A stretch of 30,554 bases of DNA. Origin: UBA4416 sp035439445. GTDB taxonomy: Bacteria > Bacteroidota > Bacteroidia > B-17B0 > Aurantibacillaceae. The stretch is taken from the NCBI GenBank assembly GCA_035439445.1, contig DAORKG010000043.1:1-30554 (forward strand), read 5' to 3'. Below are positions 7,257-15,608 of this stretch, one piece after another (position 1 is the first letter of the stretch; each line of letters opens with the position of its first letter). The notes below the pieces were generated by a model. The model was not told the DNA's origin and searched no databases. It saw only the letters and a list, made by a program, of their open reading frames with translations. The position numbers were made by a program, and so were the translations under genes.

Positions 7257-7433
7257 ATGGAATCCATTAAAAAAAAGTTTGTAAAATTAAGTACAATACT
7301 TGAATCAAAATAAAAGCTCCTCAAGTCAAGTTGATGGCTAATATATTTAGTTTCAAGTAAAATAGCCGAAAATTAATGTTTTTTAACAGAGAAATCTACT
7401 CTTCAATTTCAATGAATATCAGAAACACATCTA

Positions 7434-8555
7434 TTAAGAAATTTCATTGAATAGCTTCACCAATTTTTGTTTCTCAGATTTCCAGTTATTTGCAACAGCA
7501 GCTATCACCGTATTACTTTTATATTCTAAGTACTCTTTACTATTTAAAAATTCTTGAATTTGACCAGCAATATGTTTTGGATCGTGATTTTGAATAAACA
7601 CTCCAATACGATATGCATTTACCAAACTCTCAATTTCAGGAAGTTTAGTTGCTAAAATAGGAATACCGGCATGCATATAATCAAATACTTTATTAGGTAA
7701 TGAAAAATGATAATTCATGTTAGAATCCTTATCAATCGTAACTCCTAAATTTGAATTAGATGTATAATGCATTAATTCTAAAGCAGGGATTTTATCAATA
7801 AATTTTATTTTAGATTGTAGCTGAAGTTTAATTACGTTTTCTTTTAATTGATGAATCACATCTCCACTTCCGATAATTAATAACAAATAATTTTCATCCA
7901 AATACTGAAATGCCTCCACTAACTCTTCTGCTCCACGTTGTACATTTATTCCTGCTCCTTGAAGAATAATTATTTTTTTACCTATTGGTAAATTCAGTTC
8001 TGTACGAGATTTTAAATTTTGAATTTTGGAATAATTAGGAATATTCCTCACAAAAATAAATGGGACTTTATACTTATCTGTAAAGTAATTAGCGATGCTT
8101 TGATTGACTGTGATGCAATACTTTAATTTAGGAACAATCCATTCTTCTAACTTTTCCCAAATACGTTTTTTAGCTGGATTGTTTTGTAGCTCCGGTACTT
8201 CACAAAAAATCTCATGACTATCGTAAATCAAAGGAATACCTTTTAACTTTGATACTAAATAGTTTGGCAATAATGTATCTAAATCATTAGCTAATAACAC
8301 ATCTGCTTTAGTGAACAGTAACACAAAAAATAAACGAATATTAAAGAACAAATAAAATTGAGGACCTTGTTCAAATAACAACTTCATGCGTTTGCAATCG
8401 TAATCTCTTTTTTCTAATGGTTTAGAAGCTTTTTGTTTGCGGCCAACTAATAGAACTTTATAGTTCAATTCAAATAAAACAGAACAGGTTCGAGCTACTC
8501 TTTGGTCGGTTACCAAATCATTAATAACGGAAACTATGATTCTTTTTTTTTGCAA
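7434..8555 (-). CDS. Family 4-type (GT-B) glycosyltransferase
   Basis: A 373-aa GT-B glycosyltransferase transferring a sugar from a nucleotide donor, probably in surface polysaccharide or glycolipid assembly at the cytoplasmic face. The N-terminal acceptor domain starts IIVSVINDLVTDQRVARTC and contains ADVLLANDLDTLLP and IYDSHEIF. The C-terminal donor domain has IILQGAGINVQRGAEELVEAF and the donor-binding segment SLPNKVFDYMHAGIPILATKLPEIESLV. The start is a TTG at 8553-8555; the next in-frame ATG would remove the first strand of the Rossmann fold, so the TTG is correct. It starts 8 bases after the meaB stop and is probably in one operon with it, though the functions are unrelated. Confidence 0.85.
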   Translation of the reverse strand: MQKKRIIVSVINDLVTDQRVARTCSVLFELNYKVLLVGRKQKASKPLEKRDYDCKRMKLLFEQGPQFYLFFNIRLFFVLLFTKADVLLANDLDTLLPNYLVSKLKGIPLIYDSHEIFCEVPELQNNPAKKRIWEKLEEWIVPKLKYCITVNQSIANYFTDKYKVPFIFVRNIPNYSKIQNLKSRTELNLPIGKKIIILQGAGINVQRGAEELVEAFQYLDENYLLLIIGSGDVIHQLKENVIKLQLQSKIKFIDKIPALELMHYTSNSNLGVTIDKDSNMNYHFSLPNKVFDYMHAGIPILATKLPEIESLVNAYRIGVFIQNHDPKHIAGQIQEFLNSKEYLEYKSNTVIAAVANNWKSEKQKLVKLFNEIS

Positions 8556-8563
8556 GGTCAGTT

Positions 8564-9541
8564 TTATAATTTCTTAAATAAATCCATCGCTGCCTGATAT
8601 GGATTTATTAAATTTTGTTCTAGTTGTTTCTCTATTTTTAAAATCTCTTCTTTAATAGTTGGATTAGCATAAAAACGTTCTATCAAGGTATCATTAATGG
8701 TTTGATGCAACCATTGTTTGGTTTGATTGGCACGCTTCGTTTCAAAAAAATGATTAGCTTTTGTATGACGCTTGTATTTATCAATCATATCATACACTTC
8801 TTTAATCCCTTTATTTTCTGTACTTGAACAAGTTAACACTTCCGGAATCCAATTACTCTCAGTTGGAGGAAATAAATGCAACGCTCTTGCATACTCAGCA
8901 CGTGCTGATTTCGCTTTATCAATATTCAATCCATCAGCTTTGGTAATCACCATACCATCTGCCATTTCCATGATACCACGTTTAATACCTTGCAATTCAT
9001 CACCGGCTCCTGCCAACATCAACAATAAAAAGAAATCCGTTAATTGATGAACAGCTGTTTCGCTTTGCCCTACTCCAACGGTTTCAATAAATACATAATC
9101 GTAGCCGGCCGCTTCGCAAATAATAATACTCTCTTTTGTTTTACGAGCTACTCCTCCTAAACTACCTGAGCTTGGCGAAGGACGAATAAAAGCTTTAGGG
9201 TGAATAGACAATTGTTCCATTCTTGTTTTATCTCCTAAAATACTCCCTTTACTTAACTGGCTACTAGGATCAATTGCCAATACAGCTAATTTATGACCGC
9301 GATTGATAACTTCTAAACCAAAGCTTTCAATAAATGTACTCTTCCCTACACCTGGTACACCTGTAATTCCTAACCGAAAAGAATTGCCACTATGCTTGAT
9401 AATAGCGTTAATGATTTTCTGTGCTTGTTCTTGGTGTTCAAGCTTTGTCGATTCAACTAAAGTAATTGCCTTACTTACATAAGAAATGTTTGATGATAAA
9501 ATACCATCCGTCATTTCGTTTATATTGAATTCTTTTTTCAT
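8564..9541 (-). CDS. meaB: MeaB, G-protein chaperone of methylmalonyl-CoA mutase (ArgK-type GTPase)
   Basis: A 325-aa GTPase of the MeaB/ArgK family, which gates cobalamin delivery to and protects methylmalonyl-CoA mutase in propionate metabolism. It shows the P-loop GVPGVGKS at 61-68, LAVLAIDPSSQLSKGSILGDKTRM, the block IRPSPSSGSLGGVARKT, FIETVGVGQSE (switch region) and the guanine-specificity motif in VITKADG. A TTG at 9551-9553 would add four residues; the ATG at 9539-9541 is preferred. A -7 element, TATTTTTG on the minus strand at 9551-9558, lies just upstream and would place transcription start close to the ATG. The mutase genes are not in the window. Confidence 0.92.
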   Translation of the reverse strand: MKKEFNINEMTDGILSSNISYVSKAITLVESTKLEHQEQAQKIINAIIKHSGNSFRLGITGVPGVGKSTFIESFGLEVINRGHKLAVLAIDPSSQLSKGSILGDKTRMEQLSIHPKAFIRPSPSSGSLGGVARKTKESIIICEAAGYDYVFIETVGVGQSETAVHQLTDFFLLLMLAGAGDELQGIKRGIMEMADGMVITKADGLNIDKAKSARAEYARALHLFPPTESNWIPEVLTCSSTENKGIKEVYDMIDKYKRHTKANHFFETKRANQTKQWLHQTINDTLIERFYANPTIKEEILKIEKQLEQNLINPYQAAMDLFKKL

Positions 9542-9649
9542 TATACAAAACAAAAATAGGATTTAATTTGTCTTTTATAAAGATTCAAATTAACAATTGA
9601 TAACTATTTTAATTGACACATAAATTCTTATCTTCAAAATCTTGTATTA

Positions 9650-12133
9650 ATGATTATGAAAAAACAACTCTTACTTCTTGTCCTTCCTTTATTTGGATAT
9701 ATATCGAGCTTAGCTCAAAACTCTGCCGACATTATTCAGGGTTTAAAGAAATTAAATACAGTTGGCAGTGTCCTATACGTAGCAGCACATCCTGATGACG
9801 AGAATACACGTTTATTGGGATATTTAGCCAACGAAAAAAAACTACGAACAGGTTATTTATCATTAACACGAGGTGATGGTGGGCAAAATTTAATTGGTAA
9901 AGAACAAGGCGAACCATTGGGTTTAATAAGAACACAAGAATTACTCGCCGCCAGAAAAATAGATGGCGCCGAACAATTTTTTACAAGAGCCAACGATTTC
10001 GGGTATTCAAAGACCCCTGAAGAAACCTTTACCTTTTGGAACAAAGACAGTATTTTGGCTGATGTAGTTTTAACAATTAGAAAATTTAAACCAGAGGTGA
10101 TTATTTGTCGTTTTCCAACAACTGGCGAAGGTGGACACGGACATCACACGGCATCTGCCATGTTAGCTCTTGAAGCATTTGAGGCAGCTGCCGACCCAAA
10201 ACGTTTTCCTGAACAATTAAAATCTGTTCAAGTATGGCAAGCTAAACGTATTTTTTGGAACACATTTAATTTTGGAACAACTAACACCACTGCTCCTAAT
10301 CAATTAAAAATAGATGTAGGTGTATTTAATCCCTTATTAGGGAAAAGCTACGGCGAAATTGCTGCAGAGAGTCGTTCTTGTCATAAAAGTCAAGGATTTG
10401 GGTCAGCTAAACAAAGAGGTTCTAACATTGAATATTTCAAACAATTAAAGGGAGATAGTGTAAAAACAGATTTATTTGAAGGCATTCATACGAACTGGTC
10501 AAAGTTTAAAGGACAAGATAAAACTCAAAAACTAATTGAAAATTGCATTAAACAATTTAATGTTCAATCACCTGAGAATAGTATTAGCGCATTAGTTGCC
10601 ATTTACAAACAAATACAAACTTTAGATGATAGCAACGATAATTTACGTTACTGGAAAAACCAAAAATTAAAAGAGGCAGAAAATCTTTTATTAGCTTGTT
10701 CCGGTTTATGGATAGAAGCATCTACTGCTGATTATATTGGTATATCCGGACAAGATGTTGCTATAACAACTCAAATCGTAAATCGTAATAAAAACAACGT
10801 AAAGCTAAATAGTATATCCTATTTAAATAGCGATACAACAACAGCTTTACCTTTAAAAGCGAATGAATTATACACCTTTAAACGAAAAGAAAAATTATCT
10901 ACTTCATTATCGTTTTCAAATCCTTATTGGTTAAATCAAAAACATGATATCGGTATATATACAGTTACTAATTCTGATTTAATAGGTAAACCAGAAAACG
11001 AATCAACTACTAAACTTATTTTTAATATCTCTATTTTAGATTTGAATTTAAAAATTGAACGTCCATTAATCTATAAGTTTACTGACCCTGTAAAAGGTGA
11101 AATTTATCGTCCGTTTGAAATATTACCTCCTGCAACAGTTAACATTCCTGAAAAAGTATTCGTCTTTACAGATGCCACTCCTAAAACAATTTCTATTACC
11201 ATTAAAGCAAATACGGCTAATATAAATGGCACACTTGAATTAAAAGGAAGTGCCGGCTGGAATATTTCGATTAAAAATCCCGAATTCAAATTAAATAACA
11301 AAGGAGATGAAGCCATTATAGAAGCAACCATTATTGCAGACAAAAATGCAAATAACGGACAATTACAAGCTTCTGTTGTAATAAACAATACGTCTTATAA
11401 TAAAAGTATTAAGCGTATTGAATACGATCATATTCCTTATCAATTTATTTTGAGTGAAGCTGAAGCCGGATTAGTAAATATCGATTTAAAGAAAAGTGGA
11501 ACTAACATTGGATATATTCCAGGCGCAGGAGATGATGTACCCGCTTGCTTAAAACAAATTGGTTATAACGTTACGATATTAACGGATGAATTATTAAGTA
11601 ACGAAAACTTATCTAAATATAATGCCATTGTATCTGGTGTGCGCGCTTATAATACTAATGATAGATTGCAAGTTCATTATCCTAAATTAATGGAATACGT
11701 AAAAAATGGTGGAAATTTAATTGTACAGTACAATACGAATAACCGCATTGGTCCAGTGAAGGCTAATATTGGTCCATATCCATTCACTATTTCGAGAGAC
11801 CGAGTTACAGATGAAAAAGCAGAAGTTGTTTTCAGTAACGAAAAACATCCGGCATTAAACTTTCCAAATCAAATTACTCAAAAAGATTTTGATGGTTGGA
11901 TTCAAGAACGAGGAATTTACTTTGCCACTGAAATTGACAAGCAATACGAAACTATTTTTAGCATGAAAGATCCTGATGAAAAATCAAGTGATGGCAGCCT
12001 AATTATTGGTAAATACGGTAAGGGAAATTTTGTATATACCGGATTAGTTTTCTTTAGAGAATTGCCTGCCGGTATTCCGGGTGCTTACCGTTTGTTTGTG
12101 AATTTATTGAGTTTACCCGAGAATAAACAGTAG
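9650..12133 (+). CDS. Secreted PIG-L/LmbE-type deacetylase with large C-terminal extension
   Basis: An 827-aa protein with a signal peptide (hydrophobic residues 6-22, likely cleaved after LAQ). Residues about 38-200 form the PIG-L/LmbE zinc deacetylase domain: AHPDDE at 46-51 and HGHH at 163-166 supply the metal and catalytic residues, with LTRGDGGQN and the ARxxDGAEQFF region between. The middle is beta-rich, resembling NEW3-type domains. The last 200 residues (IGYIPGAGDDVPACLKQIGY... YVKNGGNLIVQYN) resemble a ThuA/glutamine-amidotransferase-like fold. Known relatives of the first domain de-N-acetylate sugars; an extracellular or periplasmic amino-sugar substrate is inferred. Two in-frame ATGs (9650, 9656) start almost the same protein. 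No sorting domain is present at the C-terminus. Confidence 0.85.
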   Translation: MIMKKQLLLLVLPLFGYISSLAQNSADIIQGLKKLNTVGSVLYVAAHPDDENTRLLGYLANEKKLRTGYLSLTRGDGGQNLIGKEQGEPLGLIRTQELLAARKIDGAEQFFTRANDFGYSKTPEETFTFWNKDSILADVVLTIRKFKPEVIICRFPTTGEGGHGHHTASAMLALEAFEAAADPKRFPEQLKSVQVWQAKRIFWNTFNFGTTNTTAPNQLKIDVGVFNPLLGKSYGEIAAESRSCHKSQGFGSAKQRGSNIEYFKQLKGDSVKTDLFEGIHTNWSKFKGQDKTQKLIENCIKQFNVQSPENSISALVAIYKQIQTLDDSNDNLRYWKNQKLKEAENLLLACSGLWIEASTADYIGISGQDVAITTQIVNRNKNNVKLNSISYLNSDTTTALPLKANELYTFKRKEKLSTSLSFSNPYWLNQKHDIGIYTVTNSDLIGKPENESTTKLIFNISILDLNLKIERPLIYKFTDPVKGEIYRPFEILPPATVNIPEKVFVFTDATPKTISITIKANTANINGTLELKGSAGWNISIKNPEFKLNNKGDEAIIEATIIADKNANNGQLQASVVINNTSYNKSIKRIEYDHIPYQFILSEAEAGLVNIDLKKSGTNIGYIPGAGDDVPACLKQIGYNVTILTDELLSNENLSKYNAIVSGVRAYNTNDRLQVHYPKLMEYVKNGGNLIVQYNTNNRIGPVKANIGPYPFTISRDRVTDEKAEVVFSNEKHPALNFPNQITQKDFDGWIQERGIYFATEIDKQYETIFSMKDPDEKSSDGSLIIGKYGKGNFVYTGLVFFRELPAGIPGAYRLFVNLLSLPENKQ

Positions 12134-12138
12134 TTTAT

Positions 12139-12187
12139 TTAATAGGAACACGGATTTAGCGGATTAGACTGATTTATGCAGATAAAA
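12139..12187 (+). repeat. Left terminal inverted repeat of the GxxExxY cassette
   Basis: Begins TTAATAGGAACACGGATT and continues with CGGATT-like units for about 48 bases. The reverse complement of 12714-12762 aligns along its whole length with substitutions, sharing TTAATAGG, ACTGATT and AGAT blocks. The first 16 bases (AATAGGAACACGGATT, 12141-12156) recur exactly as a direct repeat at 12213-12228. Confidence 0.7.
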
Positions 12188-12212
12188 TTATGAGTTCTAG
12201 ACGAACTAAATA

Positions 12213-12228
12213 AATAGGAACACGGATT
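12213..12228 (+). repeat. Direct repeat of the left-end sequence
   Basis: AATAGGAACACGGATT, identical in all 16 bases to 12141-12156 and 72 bases from it. It is followed by a degenerate ACGGAT unit at 12241-12246. It lies in the leader of the GxxExxY gene. Confidence 0.75.
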
Positions 12229-12268
12229 AAATAGAATAAGACGGATAGTAATTATAAAAAACATTAGA

Positions 12269-12688
12269 ATGAATACAGAAAATAATTCGGAATCGTTATT
12301 ACATAAAAATATTACTGAGGAAATAATTAGTACATATTACTTTGTATACAATGAACTTGGTTATGGATTCTTAGAAAAAGTATATGAAAACGCGATGCTT
12401 CTTGAATTAAAAAGTAGAGGTTTTAAAGTTGAATCTCAAAAAATAATCAAAGTGTATTTTAAAGATACCATCGTTGGTGAATACTTCGCTGACATTGTAG
12501 TAAATGATAAAATCATTTTAGAACTTAAATCTTGTGAATCATTAGCTTCCGAACATGAAGTCCAATTATTTAATTACCTTAAAGCAACCGAAATAGAAGT
12601 AGGTTTATTATTTAATTTTGGTAAACGAGCTGCTTTCAAAAGAAAAGTATCTACAAACGACAATAAAAAATTCACATTTACCAATTAA
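12269..12688 (+). CDS. GxxExxY protein (PD-(D/E)XK-like fold)
   Basis: A 139-aa protein of the GxxExxY family, grouped with PD-(D/E)XK nuclease-like proteins. The naming motif is GFLEKVY at 33-39. A nuclease-like core follows: Asp75 in YFADIVV and Glu85-Leu-Lys87 in IILELKS, spaced as in PD-(D/E)XK active sites, then HEVQLFNYL near 96-104, also a family mark. Catalysis has not, as far as I know, been shown for the family. The protein is short, has no signal peptide and is the only gene inside the inverted repeats, so it may serve the spread or upkeep of the unit or be a passenger; this is open. Confidence 0.85.
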   Translation: MNTENNSESLLHKNITEEIISTYYFVYNELGYGFLEKVYENAMLLELKSRGFKVESQKIIKVYFKDTIVGEYFADIVVNDKIILELKSCESLASEHEVQLFNYLKATEIEVGLLFNFGKRAAFKRKVSTNDNKKFTFTN

Positions 12689-12713
12689 ACATAAATTAAT
12701 CAACACTAATAAT

Positions 12714-12762
12714 AAAAATCTGTGAGAATCCGCCTAATCAGTTTTATCCGCGTACCTATTAA
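12714..12762 (-). repeat. Right terminal inverted repeat of the GxxExxY cassette
   Basis: On the minus strand this begins TTAATAGGTACGCGGAT and continues through CTGATTAGGCGGATT and CACAGATTTT, matching the left end 12139-12187 with scattered substitutions. It ends 6 bases before the start codon of the small membrane protein, so it forms most of that gene's upstream region. Confidence 0.7.
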
Positions 12763-12768
12763 TTTACA

Positions 12769-12894
12769 ATGAATAATCTAGAAGAAGAAAAATCACCAAT
12801 CTTAAAATCATGGCGTAACGTATACACCCTGGTTATTGGCGTTTTGATTATTATTATTATTTCTCTTTACTTTTTCACACAGTATTATAAATGA
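12769..12894 (+). CDS. 41-residue single-helix membrane protein coupled to the symporter
   Basis: Starts ATG at 12769 and ends with the TGA at 12892-12894, whose first bases form ATGA with the start codon of the symporter. The product has a polar head (MNNLEEEKSPILKSWRNVY), then one hydrophobic helix (about residues 19-37) and a short YYK tail. Small proteins of this form, with a P-(I/V)-L-K-S-W-R motif before the helix, are found in front of sodium:solute symporters in other Bacteroidota (recalled, not searched). The four-base overlap implies translational coupling. A role as symporter subunit or assembly factor is inference. Confidence 0.75.
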   Translation: MNNLEEEKSPILKSWRNVYTLVIGVLIIIIISLYFFTQYYK

Positions 12895-14588
12895 GCCCTT
12901 TAGATTGGTTAGTATTAAGCATAACTTTATTATCCATCATTGCTTATGGTGTTTGGAAGAGCCGTGGTGCAAAAAACATTGAAGGTTATTTATTAGCAGA
13001 CAGACAATTGCCTTGGTATCATGTTGGCTTATCTGTTATGGCAACCCAAGCAAGTGCTATCACATTTTTATCGGCTCCGGGACAAGGTTATAGTGATGGA
13101 TTGAGATTTGTACAGTTTTATTTTGGTTTGCCATTGGCGATGGTTGTGCTATGTATCACGTTCATTCCAATTTTTCATAAACTAAATGTATACACGGCTT
13201 ATGAATTTTTAGAAAAACGATTTGACAATAAAACACGCTCATTGACTGCTTTTTTATTTTTATTACAACGTGGTCTTTCAACAGGAATAACCATTTATGC
13301 GCCAGCTATTATTTTATCTACCATCTTAAATATCGATATTTCGTATACAATTATAGCAAATGGTTTTTTAGTAATTACTTACACCGTTTATGGCGGAACA
13401 AAAGCGGTTTCTTATACGCAATTATTTCAAATGAGTATCATTTTTGCCGGATTATTTTTAGCAGCATACATGGTAGTTCATTTATTACCAGAAAATGTAA
13501 GCTTTACGGATGCGCTGCACATCGCAGGTAAAATGGAAAAACTCAATGCTATTGATACAACATTTGATGTAAATAATCGCTATAACATTTGGTCGGGGAT
13601 TATTGGAGGTTTCTTCTTACAATTATCTTATTTCGGAACCGATCAATCACAGGTAGGAAGATATTTAACAGGAAGGTCAATTGCACAAAGTCGTTTGGGA
13701 TTAGTAATGAATGGCTTAATTAAAATTCCGATGCAATTCTTTATATTATTAATTGGTGTATTGGTATTTACATTCTATCAGTTTCATCAAGCTCCCATTT
13801 TTTTCAATAAAGTAGAAATTAACCGAATTGAAAATAGCACTTACAAATCAGAATACAAACAGTTAGAACAAGCCTACACTATTGCACACCAAGAAAAACA
13901 AATTCAGGTAAATTCTTTAGTAAATGCGATTCATGCTGATAATGAAACCGCTATTAATGAGGCAAGAATTAAAGTTCAACAAGCCGATAAAAAAAGTAAT
14001 GAGATACGAAAACAGGTAACAAGCTTAATGGAAAAAAATAATCCTAAAGCAGATACCAATGATACAAACTATATCTTCTTAACCTTTGTTACACAACAAT
14101 TACCAGTAGGAGTAATAGGGTTATTAATTGCCATAATTTTTTTAGCATCTATGGGGTCAACCGCCAGTGGTTTAAATTCATTAGCCTCCACAACAGTTGT
14201 TGATTTTTATAAACGCATTTTCAAAAAGGAAGAAAGTGATAAAACGTATTTATCAGCATCAAGATGGGCTACAGTTGGATGGGGCGTTTTTTGTGTGATT
14301 GTAGCCTTGTATGCCAGCAAATTAGGGAATTTAATAGAAGCTGTGAATATTTTAGGCTCTTTATTTTATGGAACTATTTTAGGGATTTTCTTAGTGGCTT
14401 TTTATATGAAGAATATTAATGGTAAAGCCGTTTTTTATGCGGCTATTCTTGCAGAAGCTTTTATTGTTTTCGCTTGGATAACTGACTTAACAGCATTTTT
14501 GTGGTTAAATGTCATTGGTTGTTTATTAGTAATGGCATTTGCTTATTGCATTCAATTCATTATCAATAAACGAATAGTTACTAAATAA
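12891..14588 (+). CDS. Sodium:solute symporter (SSS family)
   Basis: A 565-aa transporter of the SSS family (PF00474) using the sodium gradient to import an organic solute. Family features include RQLPWYHVGLSVMATQASAITFLSAPGQGYSDGLRF at the N-terminal helices, TVYGGTKAVSYTQLFQM, GTDQSQVGRYLTGR and ASMGSTASGLNSLASTTVVDFYKR, where the Ser/Thr residues of the second sodium site occur. Between helices there is a hydrophilic, coiled-coil-like insertion at about residues 301-388, rich in Glu, Lys and Gln; I recall similar insertions in Bacteroidota relatives. The substrate is unknown; sialic acid, sugars and amino acids are all possible. It is translated with the 41-residue gene and ends at a strong bidirectional terminator. 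Confidence 0.9.
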   Translation: MSPLDWLVLSITLLSIIAYGVWKSRGAKNIEGYLLADRQLPWYHVGLSVMATQASAITFLSAPGQGYSDGLRFVQFYFGLPLAMVVLCITFIPIFHKLNVYTAYEFLEKRFDNKTRSLTAFLFLLQRGLSTGITIYAPAIILSTILNIDISYTIIANGFLVITYTVYGGTKAVSYTQLFQMSIIFAGLFLAAYMVVHLLPENVSFTDALHIAGKMEKLNAIDTTFDVNNRYNIWSGIIGGFFLQLSYFGTDQSQVGRYLTGRSIAQSRLGLVMNGLIKIPMQFFILLIGVLVFTFYQFHQAPIFFNKVEINRIENSTYKSEYKQLEQAYTIAHQEKQIQVNSLVNAIHADNETAINEARIKVQQADKKSNEIRKQVTSLMEKNNPKADTNDTNYIFLTFVTQQLPVGVIGLLIAIIFLASMGSTASGLNSLASTTVVDFYKRIFKKEESDKTYLSASRWATVGWGVFCVIVALYASKLGNLIEAVNILGSLFYGTILGIFLVAFYMKNINGKAVFYAAILAEAFIVFAWITDLTAFLWLNVIGCLLVMAFAYCIQFIINKRIVTK

Positions 14589-14617
14589 AAAAATCCCGCA
14601 TGAAGCGGGATTTTTTT
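14587..14617. terminator. Bidirectional Rho-independent terminator
   Basis: Perfect stem of AAAAAAATCCCGC (14587-14599) with its complement (14605-14617) around the loop ATGAA. The GC core is flanked by A and T runs on both sides, so it works for the symporter operon on the plus strand and the DUF2911 gene on the minus strand. Confidence 0.92.
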
Positions 14618-14636
14618 ATATCAATTAGTTCGTAAA

Positions 14637-15491
14637 TTATTTTTTACAGTCTGCAATGATTTTATCTGCCATTTTAATATAAGCATCATCTTGCTCTGCT
14701 GTAGCTAAAGCTTTTGCTTGTTCAGCAGTAACAACAGCCCCTTTTAAATCTTTTGCCTTAAATTGGATTTTTGCTTTCAATAAAACTACCCAATATGCTT
14801 TAGGATTATTTGCAATAGCTTTGTCAATCCACTCAGAAGCTAATTTTAAATCCTTATCATTTTCATAATAGTAAGAAGCAGCTTGGTAATAAGGACGATT
14901 ATCTTTCATAACCGTTGACTCAATTGTTTTCATAATCTTAGAATCAATATCAGCTGTTACTTTAAAAGCAACACGTGTTTTTTCCCAAGATAACTCGATA
15001 TTAGCCGAAGTAGATGTTATATCTGCCACATTAATTTCAAATGTTTCAACTTTCTCAGTTAAAGCAGTTGGCTTAACAGTAAAACGTAATACTTCATTTT
15101 CTTTTTTGTATTCTGCAACATCACCACCTAAGGTTAAATCTTTATATAACATCAACTCCCAACTATCTTTATTAGGAACTGAGTATAATGCATAAGTACC
15201 AGCTTTTACTTCGGTACCTTCTACTTTTACATCTTCGCCAAACGTAATTTTAGTGGAACCATTAGCTCCGGTACGCCATACTTTTCCAAAAGAAACAACA
15301 TCACCAAAAACAACACGGCCTTTTGCGCTTGGACGACAATATTCAATTGTAATGTCAGACAATGCAAAAGCTTGTTTTACAGTTTGTAGTGGACTTGGAG
15401 CTGGCACTTTTAATTGTGCACTTAAAGAAGTTGTTGTAAGAGCTGCAAAAGCAATAGCTCCTGTAAATGTTTTGATTTTGTTTAATAACAT
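14637..15491 (-). CDS. Secreted DUF2911 protein with C-terminal helical repeat region
   Basis: A 284-aa protein with a signal peptide ending near SLSAQ (residue 25). The DUF2911 domain covers about residues 30-185: it shows ITIEYCRPSAKGRVVFGDVV, FGKVWRTGANGSTKITF and KAGTYALYSVPNKDSWELMLYKD. The last 90 residues (YYQAASYYYENDKDLKLASEWIDKAI..., AYWVVLLKAKIQFKAKDLKGAVVTAEQAK) look like two TPR-type helical pairs. The family is abundant in Bacteroidota and has no settled function; a periplasmic or surface location is expected. It has its own promoter (TATCTTTG at 15548-15555) and ends at a terminator, so it is a single-gene unit. Confidence 0.88.
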   Translation of the reverse strand: MLLNKIKTFTGAIAFAALTTTSLSAQLKVPAPSPLQTVKQAFALSDITIEYCRPSAKGRVVFGDVVSFGKVWRTGANGSTKITFGEDVKVEGTEVKAGTYALYSVPNKDSWELMLYKDLTLGGDVAEYKKENEVLRFTVKPTALTEKVETFEINVADITSTSANIELSWEKTRVAFKVTADIDSKIMKTIESTVMKDNRPYYQAASYYYENDKDLKLASEWIDKAIANNPKAYWVVLLKAKIQFKAKDLKGAVVTAEQAKALATAEQDDAYIKMADKIIADCKK

Positions 15492-15547
15492 AGTTTATTG
15501 GTTTTAAATTTAGTTTTATATAATACAATTGAACTGAAGTATTGTTT

Positions 15548-15555
15548 CAAAGATA
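15548..15555 (-). promoter_or_regulatory. -7 promoter element of the DUF2911 gene
   Basis: TATCTTTG on the minus strand, an exact TAnnTTTG match, 57 bases upstream of the ATG. A clear -33 element at 20 bases was not found; TTG triplets occur slightly closer, at 13 bases. Confidence 0.45.
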
Positions 15556-15608
15556 TAGTTGAACAATACAACTATTATTAAAATAACATTTTTTAGCAAA
15601 TATAAAAG

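Larger units (their letters stand above)
12139..12762. mobile_element. Putative 0.62-kb cassette: GxxExxY gene between inverted repeats
   Basis: A compact unit with long imperfect terminal inverted repeats (12139-12187 and 12714-12762), an internal second copy of the left-end start (12213-12228) and one gene. The ends TTAATAGG and CCTATTAA are exact complements. It sits in the gap between the deacetylase and the symporter operon, whose small first gene starts only 6 bases after the right end. No transposase is present, so movement would need help in trans; the mobile nature is inferred from structure. No clear target duplication was found outside the ends. Confidence 0.5.

Noticed and set aside
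7297..7340. FNR/CRP-like TTGA...TCAA sequence upstream of the ClC gene
   Set aside because: The half sites TTGA and TCAA occur at the wrong spacing and the region is AT-rich; no consistent dyad could be drawn.
9564..9582. Half match to the Rrf2 operator-like site (AATTTGTCTTTTAT) in the meaB / deacetylase gap
   Set aside because: Only one half of the dyad is present; the other half does not match, and AT-rich intergenic DNA gives such hits by chance.
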